NCBI GenBank assembly: GCA_002448305.1
Contig: DJWY01000032.1
Coordinates: forward strand, 21,327 to 35,629
Reading direction: 5' to 3'
Length of the DNA stretch: 14,303 bases
DNA from: Selenomonadales bacterium UBA7018
Lineage (GTDB): Bacteria > Bacillota > Negativicutes > Selenomonadales > Selenomonadaceae
Shown here: positions 1 through 5,420 of the stretch, in pieces
How positions within the stretch are numbered: the stretch's first letter is position 1
How the letters are laid out: every line of letters starts with the position of its first letter
The notes under the pieces: model-generated
Seen by the model: the letters and a program-made list of their open reading frames with translations, nothing else
The model's database searches: none
Told to the model about the DNA's origin: nothing
Program-made: the position numbers and the translations under genes

Positions 1-101
1 GTTTCAATTTCTATCGAACCAAAGCGCACGGCAATTATCATGCTCGCGATAAGAAATAGCGTCAAAAGCAACGCTCGCGCATATAAATTTTTATTGTTCA
101 T
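1..101 (-). CDS. N-terminus of a probable FecCD-type iron/cobalamin ABC transporter permease (partial)
   Basis: An open frame reads leftward from an ATG at 101 and leaves the window after 33 codons. The peptide starts MNNKNLYARA and continues as one hydrophobic segment (about residues 9-25), followed by RFGSIEIE. FecCD/BtuC permeases of siderophore, heme and cobalamin importers have such a first membrane helix followed by a G-S-[VI]-x-[IL] motif, so the family call rests on this short match. The upstream ribosome site (CGGA) is weak. The gene diverges from pfkA with about 220 bp between the starts. Only the first tenth of a typical 330-residue permease is visible, so another membrane protein remains possible. 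Confidence 0.5.
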   Translation of the reverse strand, partial: MNNKNLYARALLLTLFLIASMIIAVRFGSIEIE

Positions 102-180
102 TGTCCGAAAATGATAGCACGAAGTCGCCGTGCCGTCAAAAATACTTAGCGAAAAAATCTGTGCGGCGCAGAAAATTTGC

Positions 181-209
181 TTTACAATTCTTAGAAAATT
201 TTCTAAAAT
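181..209 (+). promoter_or_regulatory. Sigma-A promoter of pfkA
   Basis: A -35 box TTTACA (181-186) and a -10 box TAAAAT (204-209) are separated by exactly 17 bp; each matches the sigma-70/sigma-A consensus at five of six positions. The promoter lies about 115 bp upstream of the pfkA start codon, which leaves a long leader containing the repeat at 224-297. Confidence 0.65.
191..206. promoter_or_regulatory. Perfect 16-bp palindrome inside the pfkA promoter, possible operator
   Basis: TTAGAAAATTTTCTAA is its own reverse complement and fills most of the spacer between the -35 and -10 boxes, reaching into the -10 box. A dimeric repressor bound here would block RNA polymerase. The sequence is AT-rich, so chance is a real alternative. 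No known regulator is assigned from the sequence. Confidence 0.4.
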
Positions 210-223
210 AGCGGCGGGAAGTT

Positions 224-297
224 CAATTAGGAATTATGAATTAGGAATGAGGAATGATAAAAACAACTTCTAACTCCTACATTTTAATTCCTAATTG
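224..297. repeat. Short dispersed repeat with 12-bp terminal inverted repeats in the pfkA leader
   Basis: The ends CAATTAGGAATT (224-235) and AATTCCTAATTG (286-297) are perfect inverted repeats. Inside are further direct copies of the ATTAGGAAT theme (241-256), while 266-280 runs partly antiparallel to them. The segment could fold into an imperfect hairpin in the pfkA mRNA leader. A related 18-bp piece (15 of 18 identical) occurs at 13923-13940, between pyrG and rpoE, which suggests a small intergenic repeat family. Confidence 0.55.
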
Positions 298-322
298 CAG
301 TAAACAGCGGGAGGGACAAATT

Positions 323-1285
323 ATGTTAAATGCGATAGCGGTAATGACTTCGGGCGGCGATAGTCCTGGTATGAATGCGGCGGCGCGAGCGGTAGTCAGA
401 ACTGCGCTTTATGAGGGCGTCAAAGTTTTCGGTATTAATAACGGCTACAAAGGCATGCTTGCTGATGATATTGTCGAACTGCAAAGACGTTCTGTCAGCG
501 ATTTGATTCAGCGCGGCGGCACTTTTCTTGGAACGGCTCGTTGCAAAGAATTCAAAACCGAAGAAGGACGCCGCAAAGGTCTTGAGAATCTGCAGAAACA
601 CGGCATTGAAGGTCTTGTCATAATCGGCGGCGACGGCTCCTTGACGGGCGGGGCTATGCTGTCGAAGTTGGGCGGCATTCCGATTGTCGGCTTGCCCGGC
701 ACGATTGACAACGACGTTTGGGGCACTGATTATACAATCGGTTGCGATACGGCGGCGAATACGGCGGTTGAGGCGATTAACAAATTGCGCGATACTGCTT
801 CGGCGCATAAACGCATTATGGTTATTGAGGTTATGGGGCGTAACAGCGGCTGGCTCGCTATGGTTTCTGGCATTGCCTCCGGCGCGGAATATATCATTGT
901 TCCCGAAGTCAAATACAATATTGACGAAATGTGCGATGAAATCGTTGAATCTTACAAGAAAGGTCGCCGTTATACAATTATCGTCGTGGCGGAAGGTGCG
1001 TGCTCTGGCGTCGGCTTGAAAAGTGTTGTGCAGGAAAAGACCGGCATTGATACTCGCGTTTCGGTTCTCGGACATATTCAACGCGGCGGCTCGCCCACTG
1101 TCGAAGACCGCATGAAAGCTTCCATGCTCGGCGAACGTGCCGCGCTCGCGATTATTTCCGGCGTCTCCAACGTTGTTTTCGGCTTTGATGAGGGCAAAGT
1201 TGTTTCCATTAACCTTTTCGATTCCGTTAATAATAAAAAGCCGCTCGACCCCGAACTTGTTCGCTTAGCTAGCGTTTTAGTTTAA
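323..1285 (+). CDS. pfkA: ATP-dependent 6-phosphofructokinase
   Basis: Phosphorylates fructose 6-phosphate to fructose 1,6-bisphosphate, the committed step of glycolysis, in the cytoplasm. The 320-residue length equals the standard bacterial PfkA. Visible motifs are GGDSPGMNAA (11-20, ATP site), GGDGS (102-106), TIDND with catalytic Asp129 (127-131), MGRNSGW in the middle and the signature GHIQRGGSP followed by EDR. Glycine at the second G of GGDGS is the mark of ATP-using rather than pyrophosphate-using enzymes. The frame is open back to 254, but I choose ATG 323: a strong GGGAGGG ribosome site (309-315) lies 7 nt upstream, and the protein then begins like the family (MLNAIAVMTSGG). The extra codons upstream lie in the repeat. 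It appears to be a single-gene transcript; pyruvate kinase, its frequent partner in Bacillota, is not adjacent. Confidence 0.97.
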   Translation: MLNAIAVMTSGGDSPGMNAAARAVVRTALYEGVKVFGINNGYKGMLADDIVELQRRSVSDLIQRGGTFLGTARCKEFKTEEGRRKGLENLQKHGIEGLVIIGGDGSLTGGAMLSKLGGIPIVGLPGTIDNDVWGTDYTIGCDTAANTAVEAINKLRDTASAHKRIMVIEVMGRNSGWLAMVSGIASGAEYIIVPEVKYNIDEMCDEIVESYKKGRRYTIIVVAEGACSGVGLKSVVQEKTGIDTRVSVLGHIQRGGSPTVEDRMKASMLGERAALAIISGVSNVVFGFDEGKVVSINLFDSVNNKKPLDPELVRLASVLV

Positions 1286-1303
1286 TTCAATAAAAGAATT
1301 TTT

Positions 1304-1438
1304 CCGCTTCTATAAGTGGTAGTAAAAAGCCTTAGCTTATATCGCGTGAGTGGGGGCGGAGCGAAACGGTATCCCCAACTCACAAGAAGTTAATCAACGC
1401 GAAATAGGCTGGTCGCACTCATTAAACTATCGGCGGGG
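1304..1438 (+). ncRNA. Candidate structured RNA or cis-regulatory leader between pfkA and atpZ
   Basis: This stretch without a convincing gene contains nested complementary segments. The core is GTGAGT+GGGG (1346-1355) pairing with CCCC-A-ACTCAC (1373-1383), a 10-bp stem with one bulged A. Outside it are TCGC (1342-1345) with GCGA (1399-1402), AGCCT (1328-1332) with AGGCT (1406-1410), AGTG (1315-1318) with CACT (1416-1419), and CCGC (1304-1307) with GCGG (1433-1436). No U-run follows the main stem, so it is not a simple terminator. A weak AT-rich hairpin with T-tract (1284-1303) may end pfkA. The annotated-looking frame from GTG 1350 crosses the stem with codons that are rare elsewhere here (ATA, CGG, CGA). 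I recognise no known riboswitch or RNA class; the outer helices are short and could be chance. Confidence 0.35.
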
Positions 1439-1451
1439 ATTGAAATATAAA

Positions 1452-1667
1452 TTGAACAGAAACAATAAAATTTGGAAGGCGGCGGCGATTCTCTCAGGCG
1501 TTGGGATTTATATCGCCGCCGTGATTTTTATTTGCTTATACATTGGCGGGCTTGTCGACGATTATTTTGCGCTCGGCGGAAAGGGCAGGTTATGCGGAAT
1601 TATTTTGGGATTCCCGATTGCATTTTATTCCGTCTACCGTCAGTTAAAGCACAATGGCTTTATTTAG
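1452..1667 (+). CDS. AtpZ/AtpI-like small membrane protein
   Basis: A 71-residue protein with two predicted membrane helices (about residues 9-32 and 45-62 from this start). It has the family pattern: hydrophobic helix, GGLVDDYF, a small loop rich in glycine, then ILGFPIAFYSVYRQLK. AtpZ/AtpI proteins accompany F1Fo ATP synthases and are linked to c-ring assembly or Mg2+/Ca2+ transport; they normally precede atpB. Here no other ATP synthase gene is near. The start is uncertain. TTG 1452 has a GGGGA 12 nt upstream; TTG 1440 is too close to that site; GTG 1350 would give 105 residues but has no ribosome site and lies in the hairpin region. Its stop is 12 bp before the next gene, so both are likely co-transcribed. 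Confidence 0.6.
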   Translation: MNRNNKIWKAAAILSGVGIYIAAVIFICLYIGGLVDDYFALGGKGRLCGIILGFPIAFYSVYRQLKHNGFI

Positions 1668-1679
1668 AAAGGGGCTTTA

Positions 1680-2240
1680 ATGCTTAGAAAGTTTGCTATA
1701 ACATTCTGTGCGGCTATGCTGATTAGTTCTTCAGCACTTGCCGCAAATATTGAAGACGCCGTTCAATTCGCTATCAACATTGCTAACGACGATTCGCACG
1801 GCTACTCGCAAGGCATGTATCCTTATCAAGGCTCGCGGGAAAATCCCGATTATGATTGCTCGTCGCTGATTTATCATTCGCTCCAACATGCTGGCTTTCA
1901 TACAATCGATAATTGGCGCAAAAATCCCGAATACATGCGCCGCTATGGCGGAAAGCAATATTCCGGCGACGCCGATACCATTTGGCAAGATTTGGGCGAA
2001 GGCTGGATTAAAATTTCGTGGCAGGACGCAAAGGACAATTTAAAACGCGGCGATATTCTCTGTATTCCTCAACATCACGTGGCATTTTATATAGGCGACG
2101 GAAAAACAGTTGAGGCTCGCGGCGTGAATAATCCGACGGGGCGCGGGCGTTACGAAACCGGCGACCAGAGCGGCGAAATTGATTTCTATCCCGCTTACGA
2201 CCGCTACTGGACGGAAGTTTATCGTTATGTAGGAAACTAA
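1680..2240 (+). CDS. Secreted NlpC/P60-like (amidase_5-type) peptidoglycan hydrolase
   Basis: A 186-residue protein with a clear signal peptide (K4, hydrophobic 5-18, cleavage after ALA at 19-21). The mature part resembles the bacteriophage peptidoglycan hydrolase/amidase_5 branch of the NlpC/P60 superfamily: AxxxA..GYSQG near residue 41, then DCSSLIYHSL with predicted nucleophile Cys60, GDIL at 124-127, QHHVAFYIGDG with predicted base His132 or His133, VEARG, and a closing GDQSGEIDFY...W..VYRYV. Cys/His hydrolases of this type cut peptide bonds in the stem peptide of cell-wall murein, here outside the membrane. An AAAGGGG ribosome site precedes ATG 1680. No wall-binding repeat is present. 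The exact substrate bond cannot be read from the sequence. It lies between atpZ and yebC in a same-strand group; the context does not explain it. Confidence 0.75.
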   Translation: MLRKFAITFCAAMLISSSALAANIEDAVQFAINIANDDSHGYSQGMYPYQGSRENPDYDCSSLIYHSLQHAGFHTIDNWRKNPEYMRRYGGKQYSGDADTIWQDLGEGWIKISWQDAKDNLKRGDILCIPQHHVAFYIGDGKTVEARGVNNPTGRGRYETGDQSGEIDFYPAYDRYWTEVYRYVGN

Positions 2241-2261
2241 AATTTGAAGGGAGATAAATTT

Positions 2262-2990
2262 ATGTCAGGACATTCTAAATGGGCTACTATTAAACGCAAA
2301 AAAGGTGCTAACGATGCGATTCGCGGCGCAATGACAACCAAAATTAGTCGCGAAATTACTATCGCCGTAAAAATGGGCGGCGCAGACCCAACCGGCAATA
2401 TGCGGCTGAAACTCGCGCTTTCTAAGGCGAAAGCTAACAACGTCACAAAAGACAATATCAATCGCGCTATTCAAAAGGGGCTGGGTACTTCCGACACTTC
2501 CAATTACGAAGAAATTACTTATGAGGGCTATGGACCGGGCGGCGCGGCTATTATGCTCGACATTTTAACCGACAATCGCAATCGCACTGCCGCCAATATC
2601 CGTCACATTTTCAGCAAACACGGCGGCAATCTCGGCGAAAATGGTTGCGTCGCGTGGATGTTCAAAAAGAAAGCCGTCTTCACCGTTGATAAGGAAACTT
2701 TCGACGACGAAGATGCGCTCATGGAAATTGCTATGGACGCTGGCGCAGAGGATTTTGAAGCGGACGAAGATTCTTTCGAGATAACCGCCGCCCCCGACGA
2801 CTTCAACGCCATTGAAGCCGCGCTTGCCGAAAAAGGCATTGAGACCGCCTCCGCCGAAATTACTCAAGTCCCCGACACGACCGTTACTATTGCCGATAAG
2901 GACGAAGAAAAAATGCAGAAACTTCTTGACGCGCTAGACGAAGATGATGACGTTCAGAATGTCTACGGCAATTACGAGTTCGCAGAATGA
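2262..2990 (+). CDS. yebC: YebC/TACO1-family protein
   Basis: A 242-residue protein with the diagnostic opening MSGHSKWATIKRKKG, then REITIAVKMGG.DPTGN, NNVTKDNINRAI, YEGYGPGG and DILTDNRNRTAANIR. These are hallmarks of the YebC family. Family members were long called transcriptional regulators and are more recently linked to translation, as for mitochondrial TACO1 and help at proline stretches; which role applies here is not visible. The start is ATG 2262, with GAAGGGAG ribosome site (2246-2253). A TTG at 2244 in the same frame overlaps that site and is rejected. The C-terminal third is strongly acidic (DALDEDDD). The last four bases ATGA overlap the ruvC start, so the two genes are translationally coupled. 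yebC-ruvC-ruvA is a common bacterial arrangement. Confidence 0.96.
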   Translation: MSGHSKWATIKRKKGANDAIRGAMTTKISREITIAVKMGGADPTGNMRLKLALSKAKANNVTKDNINRAIQKGLGTSDTSNYEEITYEGYGPGGAAIMLDILTDNRNRTAANIRHIFSKHGGNLGENGCVAWMFKKKAVFTVDKETFDDEDALMEIAMDAGAEDFEADEDSFEITAAPDDFNAIEAALAEKGIETASAEITQVPDTTVTIADKDEEKMQKLLDALDEDDDVQNVYGNYEFAE

Positions 2991-3484
2991 TTGCTCTTGG
3001 TATAGACCCTGGAACAGCTCTTTGCGGCTACGGCTTTATTGAATCCGTTGACGGTTCTTGCGTCGCAAAAAGTTGCGGCGTCATTTCTACCCCGCCGCAA
3101 CTGCCTATGCCGCAACGGCTCCTTAAAATTCATAATCAACTCGACGACCTTATAAACGCCTTTCAACCGGACGTTATGGGCGTCGAGAAACTTTTTTTCG
3201 GCAAGAATTCCACAACGGCAATCAGCGTCGCACAAGCGCGGGGAATTGTTTTGCTCGCCGCCGCCCGTCACAATCTCGACCTTATAGAAATTACGCCAAA
3301 TGAAGTCAAGCAATCAATCACGGGTTACGGCGGGGCGGATAAGCAACAAGTTATTTTCATGGTTACGAAAATTCTAAACTTGCCCGAACCGCCTTATCCC
3401 GATGACGCCGCCGACGCGCTAGCGATAGCACTTGCCGCCGCATATACCGCTAATTCTATTGCTTATAGGAGGCTTGCGCTTTGA
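2987..3484 (+). CDS. ruvC: Crossover junction endodeoxyribonuclease RuvC
   Basis: Dimeric Holliday-junction resolvase that nicks the crossed strands during recombinational repair, working with RuvAB. At 165 residues it has the usual length. It begins MIALGIDPGT with catalytic Asp7; Glu67 sits in GVEKLFF; the last pair is Asp140 and Asp143 in DDAADALAIA, matching the RNase H-fold DEDD set of E. coli RuvC (D7, E66, D138, D141). QARGIVL and the TPNEVKQSITGYGGADKQQV block are also typical. The ATG overlaps the yebC stop by 4 bp and the TGA overlaps the ruvA start, so the three genes form one tightly coupled unit. Confidence 0.97.
   Translation: MIALGIDPGTALCGYGFIESVDGSCVAKSCGVISTPPQLPMPQRLLKIHNQLDDLINAFQPDVMGVEKLFFGKNSTTAISVAQARGIVLLAAARHNLDLIEITPNEVKQSITGYGGADKQQVIFMVTKILNLPEPPYPDDAADALAIALAAAYTANSIAYRRLAL
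3467..3472 (+). promoter_or_regulatory. Consensus ribosome binding site that fixes the ruvA TTG start
   Basis: AGGAGG lies inside the end of ruvC, 8 nt upstream of TTG 3481. It supports the TTG, which overlaps the ruvC stop codon, as the real ruvA start. Confidence 0.8.
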
Positions 3485-4056
3485 TTGCTTATCTTTCCGG
3501 CAAAGTTAAATTTCTTTTCAATGACGCTTGCATTTTAGACGTTCACGGCGTTGGCTATAAAGTTTTCGTTGACGCTACCACTTTGCAAGGTTTGCGGCTT
3601 GGCGCGGACGCTCAGCTTTTTATTCACACCGCCGTTAAAGAAGACGCCATTAATCTTTTCGGCTTTATCAATCACGATACTTTTGCGCTATTTGAATTGC
3701 TGTTGACGGTTTCGGGCATTGGCGCGAAGAGTGCGCTTGCTATCGTCTCGAAAATTTCTCCTGCCGATTTCGCTAATGCCGTCACCAGACAGGACTTGAA
3801 AACTTTGACGCGATTGCCCGCCGTCGGGAAAAAATCTGCCGAACGAATTCTTTTGGAGCTAAAAGACAAAGTTAAGCCACTCGCTACGTCGACTTTGCCA
3901 ACAATTTTATCGACTGCGCAGGACGACGCCTTTGAGGCTTTAGAGGCTTTAGGATATACTTCGGCGGAAATTTATGCCGCGTTTGAAAAGGCTCCGCCGA
4001 ATTCTTCGACTGAACAGCTTATCAAATTTGCTTTGCAAGAACTAAATCTACTTTAG
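3481..4056 (+). CDS. ruvA: Holliday junction branch migration protein RuvA
   Basis: Tetrameric junction-binding subunit of the RuvAB branch-migration motor. The 191-residue protein has the three RuvA domains: an N-terminal OB fold (MIAYLSGKV...LDVHGVGYKV) with the acidic pin near Glu54/Asp55 (KEDAINLFGF), two helix-hairpin-helix motifs (LTVSGIGAKSA, 75-85; LPAVGKKSAERIL, 112-124), and a flexible linker leading to the C-terminal RuvB-binding domain (about 146-191, EALEALGYTSAEI). Translation starts at a TTG overlapping the ruvC stop, after an AGGAGG site. In most bacteria ruvB follows directly; here the next gene is convergent, so ruvB must be elsewhere. The coding end is 99 bp from the stop of scfA on the other strand. 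Confidence 0.97.
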   Translation: MIAYLSGKVKFLFNDACILDVHGVGYKVFVDATTLQGLRLGADAQLFIHTAVKEDAINLFGFINHDTFALFELLLTVSGIGAKSALAIVSKISPADFANAVTRQDLKTLTRLPAVGKKSAERILLELKDKVKPLATSTLPTILSTAQDDAFEALEALGYTSAEIYAAFEKAPPNSSTEQLIKFALQELNLL

Positions 4057-4101
4057 AAATTTTTTCTGCTATAATTCCGGCAATGCTACTTCCCTTTTTG
4101 C

Positions 4102-4134
4102 AAAAAAATAACAGCCGCAAAGTAATCGCGACTG
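4102..4134 (-). terminator. Rho-independent terminator of the prenyl synthase-scfA operon
   Basis: Read on the minus strand, CAGTCGC and GCGGCTG form a 7-bp stem (one G-U pair) with a 9-nt loop, followed by TTATTTTTTT. It begins about 22 bp after the scfA stop. The plus strand has no comparable U-run, so it serves mainly the minus-strand operon. Confidence 0.85.
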
Positions 4135-4155
4135 CTTTAAAAATTTGATGAAACA

Positions 4156-4302
4156 TTACTTCTTTTGACGTTCGCAAACTTGATTGCCGACGGTGCAACT
4201 TGTCTTGCAAGCGGATTGGCAGGAGGCTTGGCACTCGCCGCAACCGCCTTTCTTCAAGGTGTCCTGCAAAGTGGGCTTGTTAATGGTTTTAATGTGTTTC
4301 AT
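4156..4302 (-). CDS. scfA: SCIFF peptide: six-cysteine ranthipeptide precursor
   Basis: A 48-residue peptide that begins MKHIKTINKPTLQDTLKK and has six cysteines at 21, 24, 28, 32, 36 and 43, in the pattern CxxCxxxCxxxCxxxC then six residues and C (CGECQASC, SACKTSCTVGNQVCE). This is the conserved precursor SCIFF (six cysteines in forty-five residues), known from nearly all Clostridia. In the family a radical SAM maturase (ScfB, CteB in Clostridium thermocellum) forms a thioether between a cysteine and a threonine; as I recall the linked pair in CteA is Cys32-Thr37, and both residues are at the same numbers here. A TAGGAG ribosome site lies 10 nt upstream of ATG 4302. It starts 21 bp after the prenyl synthase stop and ends before a strong terminator, so it is probably the second gene of that operon. 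The maturase gene usually adjoins; none is in the window. The biological role of SCIFF is unknown. Confidence 0.93.
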   Translation of the reverse strand: MKHIKTINKPTLQDTLKKGGCGECQASCQSACKTSCTVGNQVCERQKK

Positions 4303-4323
4303 TTGCTATCAGCTCCTAAAAAT

Positions 4324-5280
4324 TTATCTTGTGCGGTCGACGATAAAATCAGCGACTTGTTCGAGGGCACGCGCAACCGAAATTTGCAACGTAGGCGGCA
4401 AATTTACTCGCGCCGATTCGATATGCGCTTCCGCTCGCGTCCTGCAGTAGTCAACCGCGTCCGTAGCTTGAATAATTTTTATTGCGGCGTCAACGTCCTT
4501 GCCGCTCGTGACGATTTGGCGCAGAATTTGTGATTCGTCGCTGACTTCCAAAGCGCGAATAACCGGAAGAGTTATAACGCCGCTTTTCAAGTCTCCGCCG
4601 CGTGGCTTGCCGGTGATTTTCTCATCGCCGAAAAAATCTAACAGGTCGTCAATTATCTGGAAGGCTAAGCCTAAATTTGTTCCGTAAGCCGTTAATTTTT
4701 CGACCTCGCGCCGCTCCATTTTGGAAACTATCGCGCCTAAGCGGCAACATGTCGATAAAAATATCGCGGTCTTCAAATTTATTCGCGTATAATATTCGCT
4801 AAGCGTCGGGACTTCGTAAAGTGAGCGGTCTTGCATGATTTCGCCCACGCAGAGATTTTTAACCAACTTAGAAAGAACCGTTGAAACTTCTTCGCCGTAA
4901 TTATTTTCCGCAACGAGTTGGAACGCCTTAGCGAAAAGATAATCTCCGACTAAAACCGCGATTTGCGCGCCGTATTTTGAATTAGTCGTTTCGACGCCGC
5001 GACGCTTTTTGGAAGTGTCAATAATATCGTCGTGAACAAGGCTAGCCGTGTGAATCAGTTCTAGCGTCGTCGCTAACGGCATTGATTTTTCTTGCGGGAA
5101 GTCGCTTTTGGCATTAGCGCACAGCAGGAAAAGCATTGGGCGCAATCTTTTTCCGCCTTTGAAGAGCGGCTCGCACGCTTCGTGAATAAATTCATCGTCG
5201 CTTATCGCTTGCCGGATTTGTTCTTCTAACACTTGCAAATTTTTTGCCGCTACGTCATTCAATGCCGCTACGAAATTCAA
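4324..5280 (-). CDS. Polyprenyl diphosphate synthase (trans, long chain)
   Basis: Condenses isopentenyl diphosphate onto allylic diphosphates, making an all-trans chain of probably C35-C45, typically for menaquinone. The 318-residue protein shows GKRLRP (43-48), the first Asp-rich motif DDIID (84-88) followed by TSKKRRG, and the second motif DDLLDFFGD (211-219) with GKPRGGDLKSG downstream. The small residues before the first motif (TASLVH) fit long-chain heptaprenyl/octaprenyl synthases rather than farnesyl synthases, but product length is inferred. The start is TTG 5280; an ATG four bases upstream is in another frame. The ribosome site (GGGTGAG) is moderate. A good promoter lies at 5310-5338 and scfA follows in the same operon. 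Quinone biosynthesis genes are not adjacent. Confidence 0.9.
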   Translation of the reverse strand: MNFVAALNDVAAKNLQVLEEQIRQAISDDEFIHEACEPLFKGGKRLRPMLFLLCANAKSDFPQEKSMPLATTLELIHTASLVHDDIIDTSKKRRGVETTNSKYGAQIAVLVGDYLFAKAFQLVAENNYGEEVSTVLSKLVKNLCVGEIMQDRSLYEVPTLSEYYTRINLKTAIFLSTCCRLGAIVSKMERREVEKLTAYGTNLGLAFQIIDDLLDFFGDEKITGKPRGGDLKSGVITLPVIRALEVSDESQILRQIVTSGKDVDAAIKIIQATDAVDYCRTRAEAHIESARVNLPPTLQISVARALEQVADFIVDRTR

Positions 5281-5309
5281 TCATCTCACCCGCTTAAAAT
5301 GTTTTGGAA

Positions 5310-5338
5310 ATTTTATCATAGCACCGGATTTTTTTCAA
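5310..5338 (-). promoter_or_regulatory. Sigma-A promoter of the prenyl synthase-scfA operon
   Basis: On the minus strand the -35 box TTGAAA (5338-5333) and the -10 box TAAAAT (5315-5310) are spaced by 17 bp. The -10 ends about 30 bp upstream of TTG 5280. Confidence 0.7.
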
Positions 5339-5353
5339 CATATAGCCGCGCAG

Positions 5354-5382
5354 TTTACTTTTTCTTCCCTGCGTGATATAAT
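5354..5382 (+). promoter_or_regulatory. Sigma-A promoter of nifJ-leuB
   Basis: A -35 box TTTACT (5354-5359) and a perfect -10 box TATAAT (5377-5382) are 17 bp apart. The promoter is back to back with the prenyl synthase promoter; the two -35 boxes are 15 bp apart. Confidence 0.75.
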
Positions 5383-5393
5383 TGCGCGCAATT
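5380..5393. promoter_or_regulatory. Perfect 14-bp palindrome over the nifJ -10 box and start region, possible operator
   Basis: AATTGCGCGCAATT is fully self-complementary. It overlaps the last three bases of the -10 box and covers the predicted transcription start (about 5389), a classical repressor position. It does not match the Rex operator core (TTGTGA...TCACAA) or other sites I know. Confidence 0.45.
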
Positions 5394-5420
5394 TAATTGA
5401 GAGGAGAACTTCGATAGTTT

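Noticed and set aside
254..322. In-frame upstream extension of pfkA from ATG 254
   Set aside because: It lies in the repeat element, lacks a ribosome site, and adds residues not found in PfkA; GGGAGGG at 309-315 fits ATG 323 and gives the standard 320 residues.
326..1081. 251-codon open frame antisense to pfkA
   Set aside because: Mirror frame of a well-identified gene; low-complexity Arg/Asn/Ala-rich translation with no family features.
1350..1451. GTG-initiated N-terminal extension of the AtpZ-like protein
   Set aside because: No ribosome site, atypical codons, and overlap with a 10-bp RNA stem; not part of the AtpZ family pattern. Kept only as an alternative start.
4022..4243. 73-codon minus-strand frame near the ruvA end
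   Set aside because: Overlaps scfA in another frame and runs through its terminator and into the antisense of ruvA; no ribosome site.
4165..4533. Plus-strand frame across scfA and the prenyl synthase end
   Set aside because: Antisense shadow of two supported minus-strand genes.
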